A DNA stretch of 64,000 bases, taken from Bacillus sp. PAMC26568. GTDB lineage: Bacteria; Bacillota; Bacilli; Bacillales; Bacillaceae. Position 1 is the first letter of the stretch. Every line of letters starts with the position of its first letter. The notes beneath the pieces were generated by a model. That model saw only the letters and a program-made list of their open reading frames with translations, was not told the DNA's origin and searched no databases. The translations under genes and the position numbers were made by a program. Location: NCBI RefSeq assembly GCF_014235785.1, contig NZ_CP060137.1:2666001-2730000 (forward strand). Direction: 5' to 3'. This document shows, one piece after another, positions 55,413-64,000 of this stretch.

Positions 55413-56354
55413 TTGCAACGAGCATTAAAGTGGTTAGGCGTGCTCACAACAATCATCATGCTTTTCGTATTATTAGGAGGAGCATTAGTTACAAAAACAG
55501 AATCCGGAGCAGGATGCGGCGATTCATGGCCATTATGCCATGGTCAGATTATTCCATCAGATATTACACCTGAACTGGTCATTGAGCTCAGTCACCGTGC
55601 TGTAAGCGGACTTGCCGGCATTTTCGTCCTTCTCTTAGCTGTTTCATCGTGGATTTTAATTGGATATAAACGAGAAACAAAATTTCTGGCAGGCGTGTCA
55701 TTATTCTTTCTTATCCTGCAGGCATTGATCGGAGCTGCTGCAGTTAAGTGGGGGCAATCCGATGCCGTACTTGCTCTGCATTTCGGAATATCCTTAATAT
55801 CATTTGCATCCGTTCTGCTGCTTACTCTTCTTATCTTTGAAGTTGATAAGAAATTCAATACAGAATCTCTGATTATTGATAAAAGAATGAAGTTCCATAT
55901 GATCGGCATTATTTCTTACACTTACATTGTGGTTTATACAGGCGCATATGTAAGACATAAAGGAGCAAGTCTTGCATGTCCAAACTGGCCAATGTGCAGC
56001 AATAGACCATATGGGCTTCCTGCGACGCTTCACGAATGGATACAGATGGGCCATAGATTTGCAGCTGCGTTGATCTTTATATGGATTGCAGTCGCAGCAT
56101 ATACAGCTATTAAACACTACAAACATCAAAGAGTCGTTTATTATGGCTGGATGATTGCATTTACACTTGTTTCATTACAAGTCATATCTGGAGCGTTAGT
56201 AGTACTGACTGGTTTAAATTTGTCTGTCGCACTTGCTCATGCATTAATCATTTCTTGCTTATTCGGAGTCCTGAGCTATTTTATTTTGCTGCTCAGCAGA
56301 AATAAAATGAACCGTCAGGCCCATTCATCAAAAGGAAATAAAAAAGCTATGTAG
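55413..56354 (+). CDS. ctaA: Heme A synthase CtaA
   Basis: 313 aa, eight transmembrane helices in two four-helix halves. Oxidises heme O to heme A with help of CtaB. Conserved heme-ligand histidines and paired cysteines: [34 protein letters not shown] and [11 protein letters not shown] start 55413 is placed by AAGGTGAACATC and by B. subtilis CtaA (306 aa); the longer reading to 55311 is unsupported. Confidence 0.96.
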   Translation: MQRALKWLGVLTTIIMLFVLLGGALVTKTESGAGCGDSWPLCHGQIIPSDITPELVIELSHRAVSGLAGIFVLLLAVSSWILIGYKRETKFLAGVSLFFLILQALIGAAAVKWGQSDAVLALHFGISLISFASVLLLTLLIFEVDKKFNTESLIIDKRMKFHMIGIISYTYIVVYTGAYVRHKGASLACPNWPMCSNRPYGLPATLHEWIQMGHRFAAALIFIWIAVAAYTAIKHYKHQRVVYYGWMIAFTLVSLQVISGALVVLTGLNLSVALAHALIISCLFGVLSYFILLLSRNKMNRQAHSSKGNKKAM

Positions 56355-56359
56355 ACTGA

Positions 56360-56395
56360 GAGAGAGGCGTCCAATCGCCCCTCTTTCTTTTTTTA
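56360..56395 (+). terminator. Rho-independent terminator after ctaA
   Basis: AGAGAGAGGCG pairs with CGCCCCTCTTTCT (one bulge), followed by seven T. Confidence 0.85.
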
Positions 56396-56746
56396 GGTTC
56401 TTTTCGTACACATTGCTGCTATAGCTAGTCGGCAAAAAATCGGTTTTTTGATTTTTTACTATATTTGCGGCGTCCAAATTCAAATTTGAGGAAAAGAGCA
56501 AGACCGAGAACTTTGTTCATTAGTAATAACCATTCGCAAAGTATCAATCATTGAGAACATAATTCTTTTTATATTTTTTAAACATCTCGCTGTGGTCTAT
56601 TGATGGAAGCGGACAATCTTTTCCGATATTCCAATTAGCAGCAAGCAGTGCATTTGTGTTGAGAATTGTTTCATTGATAAACCAGCCATGTAAACTGATA
56701 AATCTTCTATTTACACTGATAAATTTAAATAACTAATTTTCACCCA
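56394..56746. other. Intergenic region between ctaA and pycA
   Basis: No gene. At 56394-56422 TAGGTTCTTTTCGTACACATTGCTG is a probable further solo terminus of the MITE-like family (compare the right end of copy A). The rest is A/T-rich and shows nothing else I can support. Confidence 0.45.
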
Positions 56747-56784
56747 TATAAAAATCCCCCTTGCCTATCAGGCAAAGGGGATTT
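56747..56784 (-). terminator. Rho-independent terminator after pycA
   Basis: AAATCCCCTTTGCC pairs with GGCAAGGGGGATTT (one bulge) around a TGATA loop, followed on the minus strand by TTTTTAT. Confidence 0.88.
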
Positions 56785-56822
56785 CCAGTATTCTTGTTAA
56801 AAACGGCAGCATAATCCTATTT

Positions 56823-59800
56823 TTAAAGACTTAATTCTATCAGCAAGTCACCCGTTTGAATGGCTTCCCCATTTGATACATGAATGTCTTTAATCGTTCC
56901 TGAGAATGGAGCTTGGACTGTTGTTTCCATTTTCATTGCTTCTGTTAACAGCAGATGGTCACCCTTGCTGACTTTTTCGCCTTTTTCAACGAGTACTTTT
57001 AATACTGTACCAGGCATTGTAGCTCCAATATGGTCTTTGTTGCTTTTATCAGCTTTCATTTTTGCAGTAACGGTCGCTTTAATATTTTCATCTCTGATAA
57101 CTACCTCACGAGGCTGTCCATTTAATTCAAAATACACAACTCGAGTTCCATCAGGCTGAGGCTCTCCGATTGACACAAGCTTCACAATTAATGTTTTCCC
57201 TTGCTCAATCTCAACTTCAATTTCTTCTCCGAGTCTCATACCATATAAAAATGTCGGTGTATCCAATACAGAGATATCTCCATATTGTTCAAATGTTTTT
57301 GCATAGTCCATAAATACTTTTGGATAAAGAGCATGAGCTATTGCATCAAAGCTTGTAACCTGCCTGTTTAAGCTTTGGAAAAGCTCTTCTTTCAGTGCGT
57401 TAAAATTGACTGGCTCCAGCAATTCTCCTGGCCTTACTGAAATAGGTTCACGGCCTTTTAAAATAATGCGCTGAAGTTCTTTCGGGAATCCGCCATGAGG
57501 CTGTCCAAGGTACCCTTCAAACAATTCTATAACTGAGTCTGGGAAATCAAGTGTTTCCCCGCGGTCGTAGATATCATCTTCAATCAGGTTATTTTGGACC
57601 ATAAAGAGTGCCATGTCTCCAACCACTTTCGATGATGGCGTCACTTTTACTAAATCTCCGAACATATCGTTTACACGTCGGTACATTTCCTTTACTTCGT
57701 TCCAGCGATCATCCAGTCCAACCGCTTTTGCCTGCTGCTGCAGGTTGCTGTATTGTCCGCCCGGCATCTCATGCATGTACACTTCAGAATGAGGTGAATT
57801 CATACCGCTCTCAAAATCTTGATAGTAGTGGCGTACCCCCTCCCAATATTGGGAAAGCTGTTCTAAAGCTTCGATATCAACTTTTGGACTATGTTTCATT
57901 CCCTGCATAGCATGATATAGAGAGTTTACACTCGGCTGAGATGTTAATCCAGACATGGAGCTCACAGCTACATCCACAACATCCACTCCAGCTTCAATCG
58001 CTTTTGCATAAGTGAAAATACCGTTCCCGCTTGTATCATGTGTATGCAAGTGGATTGGAATTGAGATTGTTTCCTTTAATGCCGATATTAATTCATAGGC
58101 AGCCTGAGGTTTAAGCAAACCGGCCATATCTTTTATACCTAAAATATGTGAGCCGGATTCTTCTAATTCTTTTGCCAAATTTTTATAATACTCTAAATTA
58201 TATTTACGTCGTGTTGGATCTAAAATATCTCCTGTATAGCAAATGGCAGCTTCGGCAATTTTATTTGAATTTCTTACGGCTTCAATTGCCGGACGCATTC
58301 CTTCAACCCAGTTCAGGCTGTCAAAAATACGGAAAACATCAATTCCCGCGTGGGAAGATTTTTCAACGAATTCCTCTATTACATTGTCAGGATAGTTTTT
58401 ATACCCTACTGCGTTAGATGCTCTAAGGAGCATTTGCAGCAAAACATTAGGAACCTGCTGTCTTACTGTTAATAATCGGTCCCATGGATCCTCTTTCAAG
58501 AATCTGTATGCAACATCAAATGTTGCTCCGCCCCACATTTCAAGCGAAAACAAGTTTGGAAGCAGTCTTGCAGTCGGCTCTGCAATATGTTTAATGTCAG
58601 TAGTCCGCAAGCGTGTCGCCAGCAATGACTGATGTGCGTCACGGAATGTTGTATCCGTAAGCAGCACTTCGTTTTGAGCATTCAGCCATTTGACAAGACC
58701 TTCTGGACCTTGCTCATCAAGGATTTGCTTTGTTCCGTTTTGAATAGGCTCAGAATATTTTACCTTTGGAACGAACGGCTTATCAAAGACTGGCTTCTTT
58801 TTCTTCCCAATGCCAGGGAACCCGTTGACTGTAACATTTCCAATATAGGAAAGCATTTTCGAACCGCGGTCTTTTCTTTTTGGAAACACGAATAGCTCTG
58901 GCGATGAATCAATGAATGACGTATCATATTCGCCTGACATGAATTTTTCATGCTTAATTACATTTTCCAGGAATGGAATATTGGTTTTGATCCCTCTAAT
59001 ACGGAATTCTCTTAAGTTTCTGATCATTTTTGCTGCAGCCTGCTCAAAGGTAAGCGCCTGAGTCGAAAGCTTAACAAGCAAGGAATCATAATGCGGTGTA
59101 ATAACAGCGCCCTGGAAACCGTTTCCAGCATCAAGCCTTACTCCAAATCCGCCGCCTGAGCGATACGCCATGATTTTCCCTGTATCCGGCATAAAGTTAT
59201 TCAATGGATCTTCTGTCGTAACACGGGATTGAATCGCATAGCCTGTTACCCTGATTTGATCCTGGGCTGGAATTCCAATGTTTTTCCCATGAAGCTTATA
59301 TCCTTGTGCAACCATGATTTGAGTTTGAACGATGTCAATACCTGTCACCATTTCCGTAATGGTATGCTCTACTTGAACTCGAGGGTTGACTTCGATAAAG
59401 AAAAATTCACCGCCTGCAACTAAAAACTCAACGGTTCCTGCATTTACATAGTCAACTTTTTCCATTAGTTTTACAGCTGCATCACAAATTTCCTGTCTGA
59501 GCTTTTCGTTGACAGAAACACTTGGAGCAACTTCAACAACTTTTTGATGACGCCTTTGAACGGAACAATCACGTTCAAATAAATGAATTATATTGCCGTG
59601 TTCATCACCAAGGATCTGCACTTCGATGTGTTTAGGATTTTCGATAAGCTTTTCTACATATACTTCATCATTTCCAAATGCGGCTTTAGCTTCTGATTTG
59701 GCACGTTCATATGATTCTTTCACACCAGCCTGGCTTCTGACAATTCTCATCCCCCGGCCGCCTCCGCCTAGAGAAGCCTTAATAATAAATGGATAGCCGT

Positions 59801-60266
59801 TCTCTTTTCCAAATTCAACAACCTCTTCAAGACTTTGAACAGGACCATTGCTTCCAGGAATGACAGGGATCTCAGCCATTTCAGCCTGACGTCTGGCTTT
59901 TACTTTATCTCCAAACATATCAAGATGCTTCGATTTAGGACCAATAAATATGATTCCTTCATCTTCACACCGTCTTGCAAAATGGATATTCTCTGATAGG
60001 AACCCATATCCAGGGTGTATCGCATCAACATTATTTGCTTTTGCAATCTCAATAATGCCATCAATGTCTAAATATGCGTCGATTGGTTTTTTCCCTTCGC
60101 CGACTATGTATGCTTCATCTGCTTTATACCGATGAAATGAACCAGAGTCTTCTTTTGAATAAATAGCAACTGTCCGAATATTTAGCTCCGTGCAGGCACG
60201 GAATACTCGAATGGCAATTTCACCGCGGTTAGCTACAAGTATTTTCTGAATTTTTTTCTGCGACAT
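56823..60266 (-). CDS. pycA: Pyruvate carboxylase
   Basis: 1147 aa (B. subtilis 1148). Makes oxaloacetate from pyruvate, ATP and bicarbonate. Domains in order: biotin carboxylase (about 1-460; KILVANRGEIAIRV, glycine-rich KASLGGGGRGM, RVQVEHTITE), carboxyltransferase (about 530-800; TDTTFRDAHQSLLATR, metal-binding HLHTHDTSGNG), tetramerisation/allosteric domain, and biotin carrier domain with biotin-Lys1112 in EAMKME. AAGGGGG before ATG 60266. Second biotin enzyme of the window. Confidence 0.98.
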   Translation of the reverse strand: MSQKKIQKILVANRGEIAIRVFRACTELNIRTVAIYSKEDSGSFHRYKADEAYIVGEGKKPIDAYLDIDGIIEIAKANNVDAIHPGYGFLSENIHFARRCEDEGIIFIGPKSKHLDMFGDKVKARRQAEMAEIPVIPGSNGPVQSLEEVVEFGKENGYPFIIKASLGGGGRGMRIVRSQAGVKESYERAKSEAKAAFGNDEVYVEKLIENPKHIEVQILGDEHGNIIHLFERDCSVQRRHQKVVEVAPSVSVNEKLRQEICDAAVKLMEKVDYVNAGTVEFLVAGGEFFFIEVNPRVQVEHTITEMVTGIDIVQTQIMVAQGYKLHGKNIGIPAQDQIRVTGYAIQSRVTTEDPLNNFMPDTGKIMAYRSGGGFGVRLDAGNGFQGAVITPHYDSLLVKLSTQALTFEQAAAKMIRNLREFRIRGIKTNIPFLENVIKHEKFMSGEYDTSFIDSSPELFVFPKRKDRGSKMLSYIGNVTVNGFPGIGKKKKPVFDKPFVPKVKYSEPIQNGTKQILDEQGPEGLVKWLNAQNEVLLTDTTFRDAHQSLLATRLRTTDIKHIAEPTARLLPNLFSLEMWGGATFDVAYRFLKEDPWDRLLTVRQQVPNVLLQMLLRASNAVGYKNYPDNVIEEFVEKSSHAGIDVFRIFDSLNWVEGMRPAIEAVRNSNKIAEAAICYTGDILDPTRRKYNLEYYKNLAKELEESGSHILGIKDMAGLLKPQAAYELISALKETISIPIHLHTHDTSGNGIFTYAKAIEAGVDVVDVAVSSMSGLTSQPSVNSLYHAMQGMKHSPKVDIEALEQLSQYWEGVRHYYQDFESGMNSPHSEVYMHEMPGGQYSNLQQQAKAVGLDDRWNEVKEMYRRVNDMFGDLVKVTPSSKVVGDMALFMVQNNLIEDDIYDRGETLDFPDSVIELFEGYLGQPHGGFPKELQRIILKGREPISVRPGELLEPVNFNALKEELFQSLNRQVTSFDAIAHALYPKVFMDYAKTFEQYGDISVLDTPTFLYGMRLGEEIEVEIEQGKTLIVKLVSIGEPQPDGTRVVYFELNGQPREVVIRDENIKATVTAKMKADKSNKDHIGATMPGTVLKVLVEKGEKVSKGDHLLLTEAMKMETTVQAPFSGTIKDIHVSNGEAIQTGDLLIELSL

Positions 60267-60345
60267 AGGAAATCCCCCTTAAGCTTCATCATTTGCAATA
60301 ATAAAAGTATAACACATTTATAATTAGTATAACACTTTTAATCTG

Positions 60346-61545
60346 TTAAATTGTTGCTGGACTGCCTGTACTTTCTCCTGCTGGTTTGGAATCAGATTTC
60401 TGATGTACAGTTCTAAATTTCACAAACATAGAAATATTGACAAGAATCCCTATGGAAAGCATTAAGAGAAGCATAGAAGATCCCCCATAGCTAATAAACG
60501 GCAGTGTAACACCAGTTATCGGCAATAATCCGGTTAACCCGCATACATTTATTGCGGTCTGAATACCTATCATACTTGAAACGCCAATCGCTAATAAGGT
60601 CCCAAACGCATCTTCACAATGTCTTGCAACTTGAAAACCTTTTAAAACAATAAATGCAAGCAAAACAAGGACGAAAAGAACTCCAAAAATCCCCAGCTCC
60701 TCTGAGATAATCGCTAAAATAAAGTCAGTGTGCGATTCAGGCAAATACCCATATTTCTGAACACTTTCCCCTAAACCAAGTCCTGTAAGTCCCCCAGAAG
60801 CAATCGCATAGTAGGAATTTATTAAATGAAACCCAGAGTCTCCCGCATCAGCAAACGGATCCATGAATCCTGCAAAACGGCTTATTCTCTCAGTTGTGAA
60901 AATCTTGTCCCACTTCAGCAAAAGCAATGGACTTATTACTACAAGACATGCAGCACCAAGTATAATAAGCTTAAATATATTCTTCATGCCAAGTCCAGAG
61001 CAAATAACCATTGAAAGAGCGATCATCGCTATAATAGAAGCTGAACCAATATCAGGCTGCAAAATAATCAATATACAGATAAAACCTGTAAATATGATAG
61101 GAGGTAAAACCCCTCTTCCGAAGTGATTTATGTATGATTGTTTTTTTTCATAGACAGCTGCTAAATAAATGATGACACTCAGCTTCACAAATTCAGCAGG
61201 CTGGAGACTAAAACCAAACAGAGAAAACCATCCTCTAGCCCCGCCTTTAATCGATCCAAATACAAAAAGTGCAAGAAGCATTAATATGGAGACAAGCACA
61301 ACACTTCTTATGAAAAATCGATTTAAATAAGCTCTGTATGGAAAAAACATCGTTATACAAAAGAATACAAGACCTAATGCAATAAAGATGGCCTGTCTTT
61401 GAAAAAAGTGATCACTTTCATAGTTCCACCTTGCAACTGCAGCTATCATACTTGAACTGTACACCATCACAAGTCCAAAGCCGCACAAAAGAAGCATGGC
61501 AAGTATGAGTGAATAATCATATGATTTTAGTATTTTTTTTATCAT
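60346..61545 (-). CDS. ftsW: SEDS-family division peptidoglycan polymerase FtsW
   Basis: 399 aa, about ten transmembrane helices. Division paralogue of SpoVE (9954-11054), with SLQPAEFVKLSVIIYLA, PESHTDFILAIISEELG and GVTLPFISYGGSSMLL. Partner of PBP2b at the septum. ATG 61545 (MIKKILKSYDYSLI) with AGGAAG; an ATG-like start 11 codons earlier lacks an SD. Located between ylaN and pycA as in B. subtilis. Confidence 0.96.
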   Translation of the reverse strand: MIKKILKSYDYSLILAMLLLCGFGLVMVYSSSMIAAVARWNYESDHFFQRQAIFIALGLVFFCITMFFPYRAYLNRFFIRSVVLVSILMLLALFVFGSIKGGARGWFSLFGFSLQPAEFVKLSVIIYLAAVYEKKQSYINHFGRGVLPPIIFTGFICILIILQPDIGSASIIAMIALSMVICSGLGMKNIFKLIILGAACLVVISPLLLLKWDKIFTTERISRFAGFMDPFADAGDSGFHLINSYYAIASGGLTGLGLGESVQKYGYLPESHTDFILAIISEELGIFGVLFVLVLLAFIVLKGFQVARHCEDAFGTLLAIGVSSMIGIQTAINVCGLTGLLPITGVTLPFISYGGSSMLLLMLSIGILVNISMFVKFRTVHQKSDSKPAGESTGSPATI

Positions 61546-61905
61546 TTTATCGCTTCCTATCCTAACAAGTTGCTGCATTCTCGGGTGAATTTATTTTCTA
61601 AGTAAGAAATTCGATATAAAAGCTGAAATTCCTTCTGTTATATCAAGGCACGCTTAATGTTAACCTACCTAAAGGCGGATAAACAAGTTAAAAAAGTATG
61701 TAGGTCTTTAGCTCTGTTCCCTATTATTTATAAATTCTGTAATTGCTTTGATTGTTGGATGGCGTATGAATTTTACACACACACTACGTTCTCGTCTGTG
61801 CTCTTTTCCTCAAAAGGACAGGACTATCTCGGATCCTGTACATACTGAAAACCTAGATTTTTTATGGCCTATCTATAGCGGCAATGTCCCGTAAAGAGTC
61901 TTTAT
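61546..61905. other. Intergenic region upstream of ftsW
   Basis: About 360 bp. It must contain the ftsW promoter, but no clear -35/-10 pair stands out. A short plus-strand frame (61657-61848) has no SD and no recognisable product. A GGACAGGAC-ATCTCG-GATCCTGT partial inverted repeat lies near 61820-61840. Confidence 0.45.
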
Positions 61906-61945
61906 AAAAAAACTCAAACTGTATCAAAACAGTTTGAGTTTTTTT
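61906..61945. terminator. Rho-independent terminator after ylaN
   Basis: Perfect 17-bp stem (61906-61922 with 61929-61945), A-rich and T-rich ends, loop ATCAAA. It starts 2 bp after the ylaN stop. Confidence 0.95.
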
Positions 61946-61946
61946 A

Positions 61947-62228
61947 TTATTTCTTTGTGAACGCTTCATGCAGAGCTGATAATTCTCTCTCAAGTGTATC
62001 TAGCAATGCTTTACCTTCGCGTTCATCGATAAGATTCAGCCTTACAGCAAAATCAATTTCTCTTGATAATCCAAACATTTGTGTATCTAAAACCTCTTCA
62101 TAAAGAGGACATTGAGGCATCGTCAAATTGTCCATTTGGACTTGAATCAGCTTCATAATTTTATCAGCATCAGCCTTTAAAAGCGCAAGTGCTTTTTCTC
62201 GATGATCAATTGCAATCTCAGACGCCAA
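61947..62228 (-). CDS. ylaN: YlaN, iron-homeostasis protein
   Basis: 93-aa helical protein nearly identical in its core to B. subtilis YlaN ([33 protein letters not shown]). YlaN is reported to act with the Fur regulator in iron response and is important under iron limitation. TTG start 62228 with GGAGGGG five bases upstream; earlier codons overlap the SD. Confidence 0.95.
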   Translation of the reverse strand: MASEIAIDHREKALALLKADADKIMKLIQVQMDNLTMPQCPLYEEVLDTQMFGLSREIDFAVRLNLIDEREGKALLDTLERELSALHEAFTKK

Positions 62229-62351
62229 TTGAACCCCTCCGTTCCCGAGCAATTACCCTAATCTATCTATTAATATTATAGGGAAAACAGTAAAAAATCA
62301 AGAAAAAACAAGACAGTCTTCCGAAGAGTATGAATCCAACTTTAAACAATA

Positions 62352-63281
62352 TCAAAAAATACTTAATTCATACTTTTCTGATAATAAATGCAGCAGCTTT
62401 ATGCCAGCTATACTATTTCCTTTTTCATCAAGTGAAGGTCCAAAAATTCCAATTCCAAAGTGATAAGGGACAATTCCCATTATCCCTCCAGATACACCGC
62501 TTTTAGCAGGTATGCCTACATTTATTGCAAATTCACCTGAAGCATTGTACATGCCGCATGTTACCATGAATGTTTTGCATATGCGGGCGATATCCTTTGG
62601 GATGATCTGCTTCTCTGTTTGGGGGTGCTTGCCGTCAAGAGCAAAAACCGCCCCTATTTTCGCCAGATCTAAACTGTGCATTTGTACGGCACATTGTTTT
62701 GAATATAAATCGATTAAATCATCTACTTGTCCATCTATAATTCCATCCTTTTTCATGAAGTAGCATAGCGAGCGGTTCAGCCATGCCGTCTCAAATTCAG
62801 AGGAAGCGATCTCCTGACATACTTTAATTTCTTTATTGAATGTTAATTCTTTTGTAAACTCTAAAAAACGGTTCAGCTTTTCTTCTTTGTCAGCCCCTTT
62901 GATCATGTTTGTAACAGCAAGTGCACCTGCATTAATCATCGGATTGAGAGGACGCTGTTTTTCATGTGTTTCAAGCTTTACGATTGAATTAAACGGATCT
63001 CCCGTAGGCTCCATCCCAACTTTATTAAACACATAAGAATGACCATGATCCATAAGAACGAGAGCAAGCGTAAGCACTTTGGAAATGCTTTGGAGGGTAA
63101 AGCTTTTTTCTATATCTCCTGCCGACATACAAGTATTTTCCACATGATAAATGGCGACCGATAAATCATCTTCTTCAGCTTTTGCGAGAGCAGGAATATA
63201 ATCTGCAATCTTCCCTTTTTTTGTTTCTTGCCTTGCTATCTCCACAAGCTGTTCCAATTCCTCGTTTGTTTGACATGGCAT
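62352..63281 (-). CDS. glsA: Glutaminase
   Basis: 309 aa, the same length as B. subtilis YlaM (GlsA2). Serine-dependent beta-lactamase-like glutaminase: catalytic Ser65 and Lys68 in QSISKV, plus NPMINAGA and [10 protein letters not shown]. It hydrolyses glutamine to glutamate and ammonia. ATG 63281 with AGAGGTGA; the longer reading overlaps the ylaL promoter side. Divergent from ylaL. Confidence 0.95.
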   Translation of the reverse strand: MPCQTNEELEQLVEIARQETKKGKIADYIPALAKAEEDDLSVAIYHVENTCMSAGDIEKSFTLQSISKVLTLALVLMDHGHSYVFNKVGMEPTGDPFNSIVKLETHEKQRPLNPMINAGALAVTNMIKGADKEEKLNRFLEFTKELTFNKEIKVCQEIASSEFETAWLNRSLCYFMKKDGIIDGQVDDLIDLYSKQCAVQMHSLDLAKIGAVFALDGKHPQTEKQIIPKDIARICKTFMVTCGMYNASGEFAINVGIPAKSGVSGGIMGIVPYHFGIGIFGPSLDEKGNSIAGIKLLHLLSEKYELSIF

Positions 63282-63400
63282 TTTTCCGTTCACCTCTTTA
63301 GGGTAAGTTTGAGGTGTTAGTTTGCCCAATTGAACAGCATCCATGCCGCATGACAAAATCTCAGAAAGCGCTTATACTTTCTATGAAAGGGAGTGTAGCA

Positions 63401-63895
63401 ATGGATTCAATCATCATGATCAAAGGAAATGTTGCCTTTCCAATAACGCTCGACCCGGGTGTATGGATTTTCGATGACAGAAAAGTCGATCTGACTGTAT
63501 ATTTTGAGGAAAACAAATTGGAAATCAATGAATTAGAAGAGTATACAAAGGCTGTATCAAAACATTGGGACAAGGAAATTAGAGAAGGGGCACAAATACC
63601 TTCAGAAAAAACAAAGAAGAGGTTTGAAAAAGAAAAAATCATAAACGGAACATTCGGTATTCCATTTCTTCCATTTTTAAAAAATGCAGAACCTTTACCT
63701 CATGCAAAGTATGTGGTTTTTAAAACGGAAAACGGCGAAATAAAAATGTCTTTGGAAGAAGCATCCACCGTTATCTTAGGATTCAGCAAAAATGGAAAAC
63801 CATTATCCGATGAAGGTCCAGTCACTCTTTATTATGGAGATGGAAGCAATAAAGAAAACCCATTTGTTAAAACGAGAGAAATAATCATCGAGTAG
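63401..63895 (+). CDS. ylaL: YlaL-like protein
   Basis: 164-aa soluble protein with FPITLDPGVWIFDDRKVDL near the N-terminus and GTFGIPFLPFLKNAEPLPHA in the middle. It matches the position (beside glsA/ylaM) and approximate size of B. subtilis YlaL. Function unknown. ATG 63401 with AAAGGGAG upstream; in-frame ATG 63383 is an alternative. Confidence 0.85.
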   Translation: MDSIIMIKGNVAFPITLDPGVWIFDDRKVDLTVYFEENKLEINELEEYTKAVSKHWDKEIREGAQIPSEKTKKRFEKEKIINGTFGIPFLPFLKNAEPLPHAKYVVFKTENGEIKMSLEEASTVILGFSKNGKPLSDEGPVTLYYGDGSNKENPFVKTREIIIE

Positions 63896-63918
63896 TTGTT
63901 TAGATGGGGTGAAATTGT

Positions 63919-63950
63919 AAAAAAGCCGCTGATGAATCAGCGGCTTTTTT
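63919..63950 (+). terminator. Rho-independent terminator after ylaL
   Basis: Perfect 15-bp stem AAAAAAGCCGCTGAT/ATCAGCGGCTTTTTT with a 2-nt loop. Confidence 0.93.
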
Positions 63951-64000
63951 CATTGGGTTTTTATGTTTACGAAAAACTTCAGCATACACGAACACAGCAT

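Noticed and set aside
61657..61848. Short plus-strand frame upstream of ftsW
   Set aside because: No SD, Cys-rich random-looking text, antisense to the ftsW leader.

Overview
The window is a low-GC Firmicutes chromosome segment from a spore-forming Bacillaceae (Bacillus/Metabacillus-like). This rests on gene order and protein similarity that I recognise by eye; no search was run. Nearly all of it is collinear with the Bacillus subtilis ylaL-ftsW-pycA-cta-ylb-dcw-bpr interval, written backwards so most genes lie on the minus strand. Sporulation genes (spoVD, spoVE, ylbJ, ylbD, gerR, a ytvI-type gene and a csfG-like RNA) mark an endospore former, bshC marks bacillithiol, and MurE has the DNPR motif of meso-DAP ligases.

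Layout, left to right. 1-1513 is the 5' part of a secreted subtilisin-type protease (bpr). 2240-21741 is the division and cell-wall (dcw) cluster read right to left: mraZ, rsmH, ftsL, pbpB, spoVD, murE, mraY, murD, spoVE, murG, murB, divIB, ylxW, ylxX, sbp, ftsA, ftsZ. 21865-24840 holds bshC, a DUF3397 membrane protein and panE. 25255-28449 is a three-gene biotin-dependent acyl-CoA carboxylase module sitting where B. subtilis goes straight from panE to ylbP. 28670-45960 is the ylb region (ylbP to ylbA) with rpmF, tmcAL, coaD, rsmD and ricF, interrupted by an IS200-type insertion sequence, several families of palindromic repeats and a few small unassigned genes. 46262-56354 carries a YtvI-like permease, a GNAT enzyme and the caa3 cytochrome oxidase locus (ctaM-like, ctaG, ctaF, E, D, C, B and divergent ctaA). 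56823-63895 holds pycA, ftsW, ylaN, glsA and ylaL.

How the genes work together: MurE/MraY/MurD/MurG/MurB build lipid II; FtsW-PBP2b polymerise it at the division septum and SpoVE-SpoVD at the spore cortex; FtsZ/FtsA/DivIB/FtsL form the divisome. CtaA/CtaB make heme A for the CtaCDEF oxidase, and CtaG and the CtaM-like protein assist its assembly. PycA and GlsA feed anaplerosis and nitrogen metabolism.

The accessory signal lies in the non-coding DNA: a MITE-like family with inverted ends, a 190-bp direct repeat pair, an intact IS200 plus a relic of its left end (both just behind a Rho-independent terminator), a structured RNA at the csfG position, and operator-like repeats at mraZ and ctaG. 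I found no CRISPR array, prophage, tRNA or rRNA gene. Start codons were adjusted to Shine-Dalgarno (SD) spacing and family length; about a quarter of the genes appear to start with TTG.
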